From Anoplolepis gracilipes (Eukaryota; Arthropoda; Insecta; Hymenoptera; Formicidae), in NCBI RefSeq assembly GCF_047496725.1, contig NC_132980.1:2051001-2115000 (forward strand): a stretch of DNA of 64,000 nucleotides, written 5' to 3'. Below the pieces are notes generated by a model. The model was not told where the DNA came from. It saw only the letters and a program-made list of their open reading frames with translations, and searched no databases. This document shows positions 12,511 through 23,458 of the stretch, piece after piece. The position numbers and the translations under genes are program-made. The stretch's first letter is position 1, and every line of letters starts with the position of its first letter.

Positions 12511-13665
12511 TCGACATCAAATTAGCCTACTACAGCATAAACAAAACAACAAATTTATTAAGACACACAAAGATCCTATACCTATTCCCATGAAAACAAA
12601 CGTGGTATATAAAATTAATTGTCTAAATTGCGACGCTTCATATGTTGGTCAAACGGGCAGAAAGCTGAATACTAGGATAAAATAAACATAAGACCAACAT
12701 AATGAAGCCCAATAACAACAAATCAGTGATCACTGACCACCGCCTAACATACAATCATGACTTTGACTGGGACAATGCACAAATACTAGACAATGAGCCC
12801 TAATACACAAAAAGACTGATATCTGAAATGTTATACATCAAACGACAAATAAACAGCATAAATCTACAAACAGATATAGAATGTTTGCCAGCTATTTACG
12901 ATGATATAATAAGCAAACTGCCTAAGATCTAATGTCACCTAACTCTTTCCATTTTAAATGTATTTTTCGCCCTTGAGCTCATTACCATCTGTACCATCGG
13001 CATAACCACACGTTAAATATCAGTTGCGCGATACATATACCATAGATTCAACAACACGCAAACGGAATGCATATCCTGTAAGCATTTTCTGAGTTACCAC
13101 TATTATACACAAAGTAGCGGTAAATAACTTTATTACAAACAGGTATTTATTATACTCATTTTATTAATACAGACTTAACCCCTCAATCTAACTGCATACC
13201 TCCCTCGGTCTGGAAACCTCGGAGAATTGCCTCACGGGATTATTATGCAAGCTGTACAATAAAAGAGCCGAACAAGTTGGATCGTTTTATATATATGTAA
13301 TTTATACAACTAACATGCGACAAATATGTACAACGGTTCAAATGCATTGATCTATTTAATCATGCGAATACGATCACGATTTTTAATTCATACATTGCTT
13401 ACGCCTTTATTATGCGATGCGTTCTCATGAATTTTCGTTTTCATCTATTTATAATTTACTTATTTATTTTATATATTATGCTGAAGAGGATTCAAAACAT
13501 GAATCGAAACGTTCAGATTTTTATTATAATTTCCCGTCTTTTTATAGAATGTTACTAATGTACTTATTGTCAATATATCTGCGACACATCACCTATAAAA
13601 AATAACTTATAATTTGATTCACATCTCCTCGCTCCTATTGCCTCTTTCTTATTTACTTATTTATA
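12511..13665 (+). mobile_element. 5'-truncated Penelope-like retroelement
   Basis: Inserted in the Helitron satellite with an 11-bp target duplication GAAAAAGGCTG (12500-12510 and 13666-13676). It keeps the C-terminal part of the Penelope protein: the GIY-YIG-type endonuclease start VVYKINCLNCDASYVGQTGR (about 12600-12660), then in a shifted frame a stretch containing SVITDHRLTYNHDFDWDNAQ and a RLISEMLYIK block ending near 12930. The trailing sequence GCTGAAGAGGATTC...GAATCGAAACG (about 13478-13512) resembles the 3'-UTR hairpin common in this group. The reverse transcriptase is gone. Frameshifts and stops make it inactive. Confidence 0.8.
12540..12932 (+). pseudogene. Penelope GIY-YIG endonuclease remnant
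   Basis: Frame 1 runs to about 12685 and includes a CxxC pair before YVGQTGR. The catalytic arginine region (NTRIK) is followed by a stop. Homology resumes in the next frame (HRLTYNHDFDWDNAQILDN) with another stop at about 12800, then RRLISEMLYIKRQINSINL-type sequence to about 12930. In intact relatives this domain nicks the target for insertion. Confidence 0.75.
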
Positions 13666-13990
13666 GAAAAAGGCTGCTATGTGGTTTTTTTTTAAGTTTT
13701 GCCCATCCACGCGTCTACCTACGCATCCACCTACGCTCGCGCACATTTATGGACCGAGCGAGCGCGCATTTATGGTACCGATTTGTACGAAATCGGTACC
13801 AAAATTTTGCAAATTTTTAGGAGAAGGTTGCTATGTTGTTTCTTTTAATTTTCATTTTATCCACGCATCCACCTACGCGCATGTGCATTTATGGATCCAT
13901 TTTCAAGAAATTAGTACCAAAATTTCGCAAATTTTTAAGGTATGACTGCTAGGTGATTTTTTTTAAGTTTTATCCTACCCACGCATCCAC
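13666..13990. repeat. Helitron satellite units, right of the nested insertion
   Basis: Continuation of the ~125-bp units (GGCTGCTATGTGG, CACGCGTCTACC, ACCAAAATTTTGCAAATTTTT), about 2.5 copies. Confidence 0.75.
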
Positions 13991-14304
13991 CAACTACTTC
14001 CACATTTATGTTTTCCTCAAAAAAAATTTTTATTTAATTTTTTTAAAGATTTTTGTGCAGATGTGTTTAAAATATTTCGAAATATCGAGATATATTAGAT
14101 TTTCATATATATAATTTTTTTAATTATAGGAGGTTGTAAAAAAATTTTTTTTAAGCACTCAAATTTAAGGCACAAAATAATGTTTTTCTATATAGATGAT
14201 ATCAGTTATTGATTAGTAATTTCAATTAAATAATTATATGTATATACAAGTTGATGATTTCAGACAGTAAATATCAGTTGATAATTTCAAATACTAACTG
14301 TCAT

Positions 14305-14637
14305 ATGGAAGTGAATAGTCAAATAAAATGGAAAACGGTATGATTAATAAAAAAGAAATAAATGGATAACGTGGGAAAAAAGTGGATGAAAAAAGAAATG
14401 GTAAACTATTATTAATTGTTATTAATAATAATTATTATTACTTATTATTTTAAATCTATAATAATTTTTATTCTTTAAAATTTTAGTGCCTGAGGATGAA
14501 AATCATTCAGAAATAAATGAAAAGCAAAAAGAAATAGACGAATATAAAAATGGTAAATGACTTTTATAACAATAAAAGTTAGAATAAAAATTAAAATGTG
14601 ATATATATAGATGTAGAAATCTACAATATGTATGTTA

Positions 14638-14691
<54 letters not shown>

Positions 14692-14905
14692 TGTGGAAAT
14701 ATATGTACGTTAATATATATATGTTAATATATAATATAATATGATTCAAATCGATTTAATTTATAGTACATATATTTTATATTTTTTTTTATTCTTTAAA
14801 ATTATAGTGTTTGAGGATGGACTAGACCATCTATTAATTGAGGCGGCTTTAAAATTTGAGAAAGAAGAGGAACAAAAAAAAGGAGGAAAAGAAGAGGAAA
14901 GATAG
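14305..14905 (+). pseudogene. Decayed second copy of the small spliced Helitron gene
   Basis: Begins ATGGAAGTGAATAG at 14305, then soon a stop caused by an indel relative to the copy at 10943. A middle exon (about 14487-14557; PEDENHSEINEKQKEIDEYKN) lies between TTTTAG and GTAAATG, and the last exon starts at 14808 after ATTATAG, encoding FEDGLDHLLIEAALKFEKEE. Exon borders and the DGLDHLLIEAA motif match the copy at 10943-11190. Function unknown. Confidence 0.4.
14640..14690. repeat. (TA)n microsatellite
   Basis: About 25 TA units inside the intron of the decayed small gene. Confidence 0.95.
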
Positions 14906-15084
14906 AAAGGAAAAGGACAGAAAAAATGAGGACAAAAAAAATTAAAAATTAAAAATCTAAATTATAAAAATAAATATATTTATAAAATTTTAATTTATAA
15001 AATCTATATATAATTTATATATATAAAGATGTATGTATATATTTATATATTTATCTATTTATATATATAGATGTTACATATTAA

Positions 15085-15715
15085 TATAATTTATAATAGT
15101 TCTGTTTCCGCGTTCACGGCCAGGTCTGCGTCCAGGACCACGTCCACGTATACGGTTACGTCTTTTTCCTGCTCTTGCTCATCTATATTTATTTTTATCT
15201 GTAAAAAAATAAATAAAATTCAAATATTTAATTATATTATTTATTAATTATTTTTATTTATTATTATGTAATATAATACAAAGGAATCGGTCTTTAAATG
15301 TTGAATTAGTTCACGGTTATACAGACAGACAGACTGATATCTATATATATGAATAATTACGTTGAAATGTATCGTTACCATTTTCTTTGGGCGGTACTAC
15401 AGGATTTGTATTTTCATCAGCGATGAATGCAGGCTGTGAATCCACCTGAGGTTGTTGATCAACAGCCGCTTGAGGTTGAGATGATTGTTTGTTCAAGGCA
15501 GAGGAAACTGCAGCGGCAAATTGCCGTTCCAAATTACGTAATTGTATCTTTAATAAATTGTTTTCGTCCCTTATATCTTGGGTAATAATGTTATTACTTG
15601 AATTTTCATCAATTATTAGACATTTTGACACGTTGTTAAAAACAAAATTATGTCGGTTTAGCGTTTCTTTAAGCACATCAGTGACAAATGGAAACGAATT
15701 TGTATTTCTTGACAT
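15085..15715 (-). CDS. Minus-strand Helitron gene with Q-rich body and possible RG tail
   Basis: Exon 1 is 15379-15715 (MSRNTNSFPFVTDVLKETLN...), followed by a GTAACG donor. It holds a predicted helical/coiled segment (DENNLLKIQLRNLERQFAAA) and a Q/P-rich stretch. A second exon is likely at about 15085-15177: with the TGAG acceptor it encodes a basic tail including RGRGPGRRPGRERGNR; with the TATAG acceptor five bases upstream it encodes an acidic tail instead. It is transcribed away from the Rep/helicase gene. An RG-rich tail would suit RNA or single-stranded DNA binding, but that is inference. I do not recognise the family. Confidence 0.4.
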
Positions 15716-15939
15716 TTGACGTGAATCGATTAATATTTTAATAAATGAATATAAGTTACTAATTTCAAATTTAATTATTTAAAATGTCATTATAAAAAGA
15801 TCGATTTTAAATAAAAACGGCGTAACAAGGAGAGAATAAAAGAGATAAAATTTTACGAAAAATAAATATTCAAAGTTTTATTAATTAAAAAAAAAAATTA
15901 GATATTTGAAATTCAAAAAAATTATAAAAAGACTGTTGT

Positions 15940-16195
15940 GCGTAGATACAGCTGCAGTGCGTCTGTTAAAAAAAGGCTGCCTGCGCGCCTGTAAAAAAAG
16001 GTTGCTGTGCGCCTGTAAAAAAAGGGCTGCTGTGCGCCTGTAAAAAAAGGCTGCTGTGCACCTGTAAAAACGGCTGCTGTGCGCCTGTAAAAAAAAGGCT
16101 GCAGTGCGCCTGTAAAAAAAGGCTGCAGTGCACCTGTAAAAACGGTTATTATCCGCCAATACAGAGCTGCTGTGCGCCTGTATATAAACGATTAC
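15940..16195. repeat. 24-bp minisatellite upstream of the Helitron Rep gene
   Basis: About nine copies of a unit close to CTGCTGTGCGCCTGTAAAAA..GG, varying in the length of the A run and in ACC for GCC. It lies about 150-400 bp ahead of the Rep/helicase start. The minus-strand frame through it is a repeat artefact. Confidence 0.85.
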
Positions 16196-16346
16196 TATCT
16201 GCTGATACAGAATTAATAAATATTTTTTCTTAAATATCTTATATATAAAATAAGAAATAATTATCTATATATATTTTAAGAAGAATGTATTGTTATGATA
16301 TCATTTTGTATAATATATCTATGTATATGGTACAACGCAAATAATT

Positions 16347-19300
16347 ATGCCTCAAAAGAGAAAAAGCGGAAATTTGTATAAAGTAAGTCGCGAAAGCAGG
16401 CGCTCACAAAAAAGACGAAAAATTGAGAGTTCGGAGAAAAGATCTCAACGACTCGAAGCTAATGCTCAGAGAAATGCTCAGCGAAGGGCTGATGAAAATG
16501 ACGACACAAGGTCTCAACGACTTGAAGTTGATGCTCAGAGACATGTTCAAAGAAGGCAACAGGTTAAGCAATTAAATTATAAAATTGCGCTAATTGCAAA
16601 GGATAATATACCAATAAATATACCAATTCATATACTTGGCAAAATGAATGTAGAATGCCAATTTTGCAAATTATTAAACTTTGCATGTGAAAAATCTAAA
16701 GATGAAAAATTTACATATTGTTGTTAAAAAGGGAAGCTTCAATTAAAGCCAATAAATTGTCTTAATTTTCTTAAAAAATTATACATGGAAAATGATTCTT
16801 CATCAAAAAATTTTCTTGATAATATTCGTTCATATAACAGCGCTTTAGCTATGGCTTCCATGGGTGCCTCAGGTAATAGAAATCCAGTAGATGTTGTGAT
16901 TAATGCTCCTTATTGTTTAAAAATTTATGGGCAATATCATCATTTGACCTCAACGGCAATGCGCCCAGCAAATGGCCAAGCTCCGCGCTTTGCGCAGTTT
17001 TAGTTTTTAGATACAGAAGAAGTTATAAATCACAGAATGAATAACCAAGCTAATCAAGATTGTGATCCAGAAATAATAAAATATTTGTCATATTTTATGG
17101 TACAATGCAATAAACTTGCAAAAACTTTCAAGATGATGCGTCAAGTTGAACAAGATCTTAATCCGATAGGCAATAAAACAATAAATTTAATGTTGTCCTT
17201 TCGAAAGGATCCTCAAAATGATCAAAGAAGATACAAGGCTCCACAAGCTAATGAAATAGCTGTGGTCTTTCAGAATGTAGATGGCGAGCCTCCATTTGAA
17301 AAAGACATTCGGATTTATAATAAAAATTCGTTGAACGATGTTCAACAAATATCAATTTTGGATAAAAGATGTGATCCAATGTGTTATCCTTTGTTATATC
17401 CATATGGTAACGATGGATGGCATTCAGAACTTAAATCATATAATCCTAAATATTCAAGATTTAAAGTGACTCAAATGGATTATTATGCTCACCTATTAGC
17501 ACCAAGAGTCGAATTTAGTCAATTTAAAAAAGCAGGCAAGTTGAGATGTCAATTTATACTTGATGCCTATATGAAAACTGAAGCCAATAGACTTAATTAT
17601 ATTAAATTAAATCAACCTCAATTAAGAGCAGAACTTTATTCAGGATTAATGGATCACCTTGATAATCGAACACAAAATGAGGGAATTACAGTTGGTGTAC
17701 CTGTAATATTACCATCTTCATTTATGGGCAAGGAACATGCAAGAAAGATACCAAGATGCCATGTCTTTGGTCAGAAAGTTTGATAAACCAGACATTTTTC
17801 TTACCATGACTTGCAATCCTCAATGTCCTGAAATTAAGGATAACCTTGATGGATGTCTAATAGAGTTTCGACCTGATTTAGTCGCTAAAACATTTAATTT
17901 GGATGTCAAAGAGGTTTTAAAGGATTTAATTCAAAATAAAATTTTTGGAAATATTATAGCTTATGCAGGCGTGATTGAATTTAAAAAAAGACTTCCATTT
18001 ACATTTACTTGCAATGTTGAGCGATGAAGATAAGCCCCGACTTCAAGAAATCATTGACATGATGGTATGGGCTGAAATTCTTAACGAAGAAAAATATCCA
18101 GAACTTAATGAAAAAGTTTTGAAACACATGATTCACGGTTTATGTGGAGATCCCTCGAGGAGATATCCTTGCACTGGAGACGATGGAAAATATTCAAAAG
18201 GTTTTCCGAAAGAATTTCATGATGAAACTAATGTTAATGTAAATAGATATCCAATGTATCAACGTAGAAATATTGGAAAAAAATATATCGTTAGAAATAA
18301 AGAGGTTGATAATCGATGGGTGGTGCCATATTCATCATATTTAATTATGAAATATAATCGACACATTAATTTAGAATATGTTCATTAGTGAAAAGCGTAA
18401 AATATCTATATAAATATATTCATAAAGGATTTGATTGTGCTGCAATTGAAGTGCAAGCACGAGATGGTAGTTTCATTAGAATAGATGAAGTTAATTCATT
18501 TTTGAATGCAAGATATGTTAGTGCTCCAGAAGCAATGTGGAGACTTAACGGATATGATCTGTTCATGAAGTCTCACACAGTAATAAGATTAGCAGTTCAT
18601 GATTACCAAATGGTTTATTTCAGAGCAGGAAATGAAGAACAAACTGCTCAAAGAGAGCTCAATCGAGATACTACATTGACTGCATGGTTCAAATTGAATC
18701 AATCTGATGAAAATGCAGTGCATTTTCTTTACACAGATATTCCTTATCACTACGCATATGAAAAGAAAATAACTAAGTGGAAGCCACGTAAAAAAGGTGG
18801 TGAGAAAATAATTTCAAGGCTATACACAGTGAGCATAAAAGATAATGAAAGATTTTATCTACGTCTCCTTCTACATGTGACTGGAACTAAATGTTTTGAA
18901 GATTTAAGAACTGTAAACGGAGTTATTTATGAAATATTTAAGGATGCAGCAATTGCGAAGAATTTAATAGAAGCTGACGATCTATGGTCAAAAACGTTAG
19001 AGGAAGCAACAGAATCAAAAATGCCTGCACAAATTCGAAAGCTATTTGCCTATATTTGTATATTTGGAAATCCAACAGATGTACCAACACTTTGGAATAA
19101 ATACAAAGATCAAATGATTGAAGACTTTGTAAACAACAATGTTGTCGACCCTGAAAATATGGCTTTAAATCATATACAAGAAATTCTGAGAAATAATGGA
19201 AGTAGCTGTGAAAACTTTCAATTGCCAAATCCAATTCCAGTGAATACTTACGTCACAGAGTATAATGTGGATGAAGAAAAAAGACGTGGTGAATATTTAT

Positions 19301-20691
19301 TATCAACACTAAATGATGACCAAAAACACATGTACGATATAGTCATTAGAGCGATTGACAATGATAATGAACCTCAGCGGTTATTTTATATTGACAGGTT
19401 CGCAGGAAGTGGAAAAACTTATCTATTTAACACATTATTGAGTGTTATTCGAGAAAGAAATGAGATGGTTATTCCATGTGCTTCAACTGGCATTGCTGCC
19501 ACACTTAGGTGGAAGAACTTATCACTCACTGTTTAAATTTCAATTCCAATTGATGATGAAACTAAATCAAATATCAAAGGAAACTCTCAAGCTGCACGAG
19601 AACTGATCTCTGCAAAACTCATCATATGGGGGTGAAGTGAGCATGACTGTTGGACATGCCTTAACAGCAGTTGATAAACTCTTCAAGGATCTGATGAAGA
19701 ATGAAAGACCATTTGGAGGAAAAGTAATTTTATTTGCAGGAGATTTCAAACAAAATCTTCCCGTAGTGCCACATGCACAAAAAGCAGCTTTAATTGAATC
19801 GACTGTAAAATATAACCCTATATGGAGAAATGTAACTCAGGTTAAACTACAGCAAAATATGAGAACTGGAAAGAAGAAAAAGAATTTGCAAATTGGCTAA
19901 TGCAACTAGGAGATGGTAAATTATCAAATATTGATAGACTACATCTCGATACAATTGAAATCCCTCAGGATTTTATATCAAAAGAATCTCTTATTACTGA
20001 GATTTTTGGTGATAGAATCACCATAGAGCGGAATAGAGAAAATCCAGATCGAGCGATTCTTTGTCCTAAAAATGAGGATACTTTCATAATTAATGACGAA
20101 ATCCTTCGTCTAATGGAAGGAGAAGAAAAGGAGTATCTCTCAATTGACTCCATTGTAAGTGATGATCCACAGGAACAATTAAATTTTCCAACTGAATTTT
20201 TAAACTCTTTGACACCTTCTGGAATGCCAATTCGACTTAAAATAAAAATCGGTGTTACAATTACCTTATTAAGGAATTTAAATACTAAGAAAAGACTTTG
20301 TAATGGCACAAGATTCATTGTTACTACTTTGAAAAATAATTTAATTTATGCAGATGTTCTAACTGGTCCTGCACGAGGACAGATTGTTATTATTCCAAGG
20401 ATAGATTTAATTACAAGTGATTTGAAACTGCCATTTAAGTTTAAACGAAAACAGTTTCCTATTCGAGTGTCATTTGCTATAACAATCAATAAATCCCAAG
20501 GACAAAGTTTAGAAAAAGTTGGGATTTATTTGCCAAATCCTGTATTTGCTCAACTTTATGTAGCATTTTCTAGAGCAACTAAAAGGGAAAGTGTAAAAAT
20601 TAAGATTGATGAATTCAATAATCAAGGACATCTAATTGAAGGAAGTGAAAAATGTTTTACAAAAAATATAATATACAGAGGAATTTTGTAA
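16347..20691 (+). pseudogene. Helitron Rep/helicase (RepHel), multiply broken
   Basis: Helitron replication initiator joined to a PIF1-type DNA helicase, which together drive rolling-circle transposition. Seen in order: a basic N-terminus; a zinc-finger-like block (CQFC at about 16659, closing cysteines near 16722); the conserved NFLDNIRSYNSALAMASMG; FDKPDIFLTMTCNPQCPE; an HUH pair in FHLHLLAML (about 17990-18020); the catalytic tyrosine block KYLYKYIHKGFD (about 18395); helicase Walker A FAGSGKT (about 19398-19420); GDFKQNLPVV; and a C-terminal INKSQGQSLEKVGIYL plus YVAFSRAT that is intact. Lesions: stops at 16725 and 17001; frame changes near 17770, 17975, 18388, 19505, 19625 and 19880. Helicase motif II reads GEVSM instead of the usual DE-type box and sits at a frameshift. 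The order matches insect Helitrons. Confidence 0.92.
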
Positions 20692-21597
20692 ATTGATAAT
20701 ATAAAAAAATTGTATGACAGCTAATAATGGCGGGTTAACGGTGGGTAAATTAGATGTAAACAAAAAAAATTAAGTAAATAAAATTTAAAAAAGGGTATAA
20801 TAATTAAATAATAAAAAAAATAAAAGAGAGTGAGTGAAAAAAAGTTATGTTTTTTTGAAAAAAAATTTTTTTAATTTTCACATTTGTGGACTGATTCCTA
20901 CGAAATTAGTACCAAAATGTTGTAAATTTTTCGGAGATGGCTGCTATGTGGTTTTTTCTAAATTTAAAAATTTTTTTCATATAGGAGGCTATATTTTCGA
21001 GAAAAATTTTTTTCCTAGATTACTCTGCCAATGTGTTCAAAATGTTTCGAAACATCGAGAAATCACATTTTTAAATAATTTTTTATATTTTTCATTATAG
21101 AGGTTATGTTTTTGAGAAATAATAGCAAGGTCAGTGGGGTAAAGGCTTTGAGGCCCGCGCGAAACGCGGAACAAAAAGCTAGTATATATATTTATGTATG
21201 TATATATGAAATTTAAAATAATATTGAAATATAAAGTTTCATATATTAAATATAATTTCATATATGTGAATTTTTAGATATAATTGAAAAGAGAATGATT
21301 TATGCATTAAATCAAATTTTTTATAAACAATTATATTTAAATTCAAATGGTAACTATTTAAATAAATTAAAGTTTTAAATTAAATATTGATTTGTAGTGC
21401 ATAGTCACAAATGCATAAGTCTTTTTTTTAATTTTAGTTAGAAAAATAAAATCTCTGAAAATTTAAAAAATAGTTTATAAAAAGATATTTCTTTTATATA
21501 TAATACAATTATAGAGTAATAGTAATAATAGCAATAGTAATAGTAATAGTAGTAGTAGTAGTAGCAGCAGTAGTAGTAGTTTCATCATAACAGTAGT

Positions 21598-21890
21598 TAG
21601 TACCAGAGGCGATCTATTCGTGTGCTGGTTGTAAAAAAAAATCCAGAAGCGATCTATTCGTGTCCTGGTTGTAAAAAAAGTCCAGAGGCGATCTATTCGT
21701 GTGCTGGTAATTTAAAAAACATTTTACACCAGAAACGGTTTGCATGTACGTTCTAGTTATAAAAAAAACTATCTAGAGGCGATCATTCGTGTGCTGGTTG
21801 TAAAAATATAAAATCCAGAGGCGGTCTATCGTGTGCTGGTAACTATAAAAAATATTAAAATCAAATACGGTGTGCATGCACGGTCTAATT
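21598..21890. repeat. ~40-bp tandem repeat array
   Basis: Units like CCAGAGGCGATCTATTCGTG followed by TGCTGGTTGTAAAAAA recur about six times with increasing divergence; some units carry a TGCATG variant of the core. It lies outside the Helitron end and looks similar in style, but not in sequence, to the 24-bp array at 15940. Confidence 0.75.
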
Positions 21891-22158
21891 AGCATTTATT
21901 TTGTCAAAGCATTATTTATTATATCATACAATAATTTATTTTTACTAGTATAATTAAATAAAAATTGAAAAAGAAAAGAAAACTACTTTTTCAGAGATTT
22001 TATTTTTTCAAAAATAATATTTTAATAATAATGTAATATTTTTATAATAATATTTTATAATATAGTAATCTATTTTTTTACAGGCGAAAATTATTATTGA
22101 AAAAAAAGAGAGGAACAACTTGAAAATGACTCCAAAAACATGGATATTAGCAATGAAT

Positions 22159-22164
22159 CCATTG
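22159..22164. repeat. Left target-site duplication of the Polinton
   Basis: CCATTG directly before the element; the right partner is TCATTG at 39972-39977 (5 of 6 identical). Confidence 0.7.
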
Positions 22165-22239
22165 AGTAGATATAATAAGAGAGTTTTAATCCAGGGATCT
22201 GAGGGGGGTGAGGTAAGCGGGGGGGGCGGGGCAAGGTAC

Positions 22240-22375
22240 CTTACCCCCCGTACTGACGGGGGGGGAGGGTGGTACCAAATGCCCCCCAGATTGAGGGAGG
22301 AGGGTGGTACTAAATGTCCCCCCAGATTGAGGGGGAAGGGTGGTACCAAAAAACCCCCCTGATTGGGGGGGGCAT
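22240..22375. repeat. G-rich tandem units near the left Polinton end
   Basis: About three units of GGTGGTACCAAATG(T)CCCCCCAG plus ATTGAGGGGG. The plus strand carries multiple G5-G8 runs, mirrored as C runs in the right repeat (39755-39930). The reading frames through it (WYHPP, NLGG repeats) are probably not genes, although an open frame with the start MQIYIMDKQSG exists in both copies. Confidence 0.75.
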
Positions 22376-22518
22376 ATATATGGTTCCGCATGTGGAGGGA
22401 GTGTCCTCTCCGACTGACTGCAGAGGTCTGATGGTGAGAGAGAGGGATGTCAACTGTTATAGATAAAATAATCACCCCACTCTGTTTATCCATAATGTAT
22501 ATTTGCAATAAATAATTA

Positions 22519-22770
22519 CGTTCGCAACGCGTTAGAGGGAGAAGGTGCTATAGGCGTTCGCAACGCGGTAGAGGGAGACGGTGCGATAGACGTTCGCAAC
22601 GTGGTAGAGGGAGAATGTGCTATAGGCGTTCGCAACGTGGTAGAGGGAGAAGGTGCTATAGACGTTCGCAACGCGTTAGAGGCAGAAGGTGCTATAGGCG
22701 TTCGCAACGCGGTAGAGGGAGACGGTGTTAAGGCGTTCGCAACGCGTTAGAGGGAGACGGTGCTATAGGC
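22519..22770. repeat. 36-bp minisatellite in the Polinton left repeat
   Basis: About seven copies of a unit beginning GTTCGCAACGCGGTAGAGGG and ending GGTGCTATAG; the right repeat has only about two copies (about 39541-39620). The minus-strand frame gives a 12-residue peptide repeat (LRTPIAPSPSTA), which looks like a by-product. Confidence 0.85.
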
Positions 22771-23458
22771 GTTCTATATAGCGTAGGACAAGGAGAGTAT
22801 GACGTGGTGTGAGAAGGAAAGCGCTGTATGTGTATGACAAAAGAGTGCATGATGATAGGAAAAGGAGAGCATGATGGTAAGAAAAGGAGAGCATGATGGT
22901 AGGAAAAGGAGATATGGGTGCGAGAGAAAAGAATAGAGAGGAAGGATAGCGAGAAGGAGAGCGTGTTATGGGGTGCGAGAAAAGAATACAGAGGAAGGAG
23001 GATAGCGGAGGCGCGATAAGACGGAGGCTAAGGCGTACGTGAGAAAAAGATAATTTTTTTATAATATTAAATGTTATCTTATTATCTAATTATATCTAAT
23101 ATAGAAGAAGAAGGATGGAATAGATGATGAAGGTGGATAAGTAATAAATATATATAAGTTTAACATAAATTTTTATTTAAAAAGTGTGTATGTGTATACA
23201 TATAAAGTGTGTGTATGTGTTTTAAAATTAAAAAAGAATAGAAATTGTAATAGAAAATTTAAAAAATTAAAATAGTTATATGTTTAATTATAAAAATATA
23301 AATAAGAATTAAAATTATAGTAGAAAATTTAAAAAATTAAAAATCTGTAGGGACGAGGCGCCAGGGGAACTCGTCATAGCTGCGTCTGTAACAGAAATGA
23401 ACATTTTTATTAGTACTTTAAAAATATTTTCTAAAATGATAAAAATTATAAATACAAT

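Larger units (their letters stand above)
11811..21182 (+). mobile_element. Decayed autonomous Helitron with nested insertions
   Basis: Starts with the Helitron-like TCTATATATATAAGTAGCG at 11811 (a second start-like motif, TCTATATATAAGTGCGG, lies at 12246, so the true first base is one of the two). It ends with a GC hairpin at about 21153-21169 and CTAG at 21179-21182 followed by T, as Helitrons require. It carries satellite-like tandem units, a spliced small gene, a divergent minus-strand gene, a 24-bp minisatellite, and the Rep/helicase gene at 16347-20691. A Penelope-like element is nested at 12511-13665. Confidence 0.75.
20692..22164. other. Helitron 3' region and A+T-rich flank of the Polinton
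   Basis: Contains one satellite unit (about 20876-20960), the Helitron 3' hairpin and CTAG end (21153-21182), a trinucleotide AGT/AGC run (about 21515-21585) and a 40-bp tandem array (21598-21890). No gene seen. Confidence 0.6.

Noticed and set aside
15940..16195. CRISPR-like array
   Set aside because: Units are contiguous without unique spacers, and the setting is an animal transposon; it is a minisatellite.
16974..17003. Helitron-end-like GC palindrome inside the Rep gene
   Set aside because: It lies in a conserved coding position of RepHel and is not followed by CTAG; coincidence of codons with a nonsense mutation.
22008..22508. Proline-rich gene in the Polinton inverted repeat
   Set aside because: The frame runs through G/C-run tandem units and past the element end; in the right repeat it fuses by chance to the Mutator-like gene. 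No sign of selection is visible.
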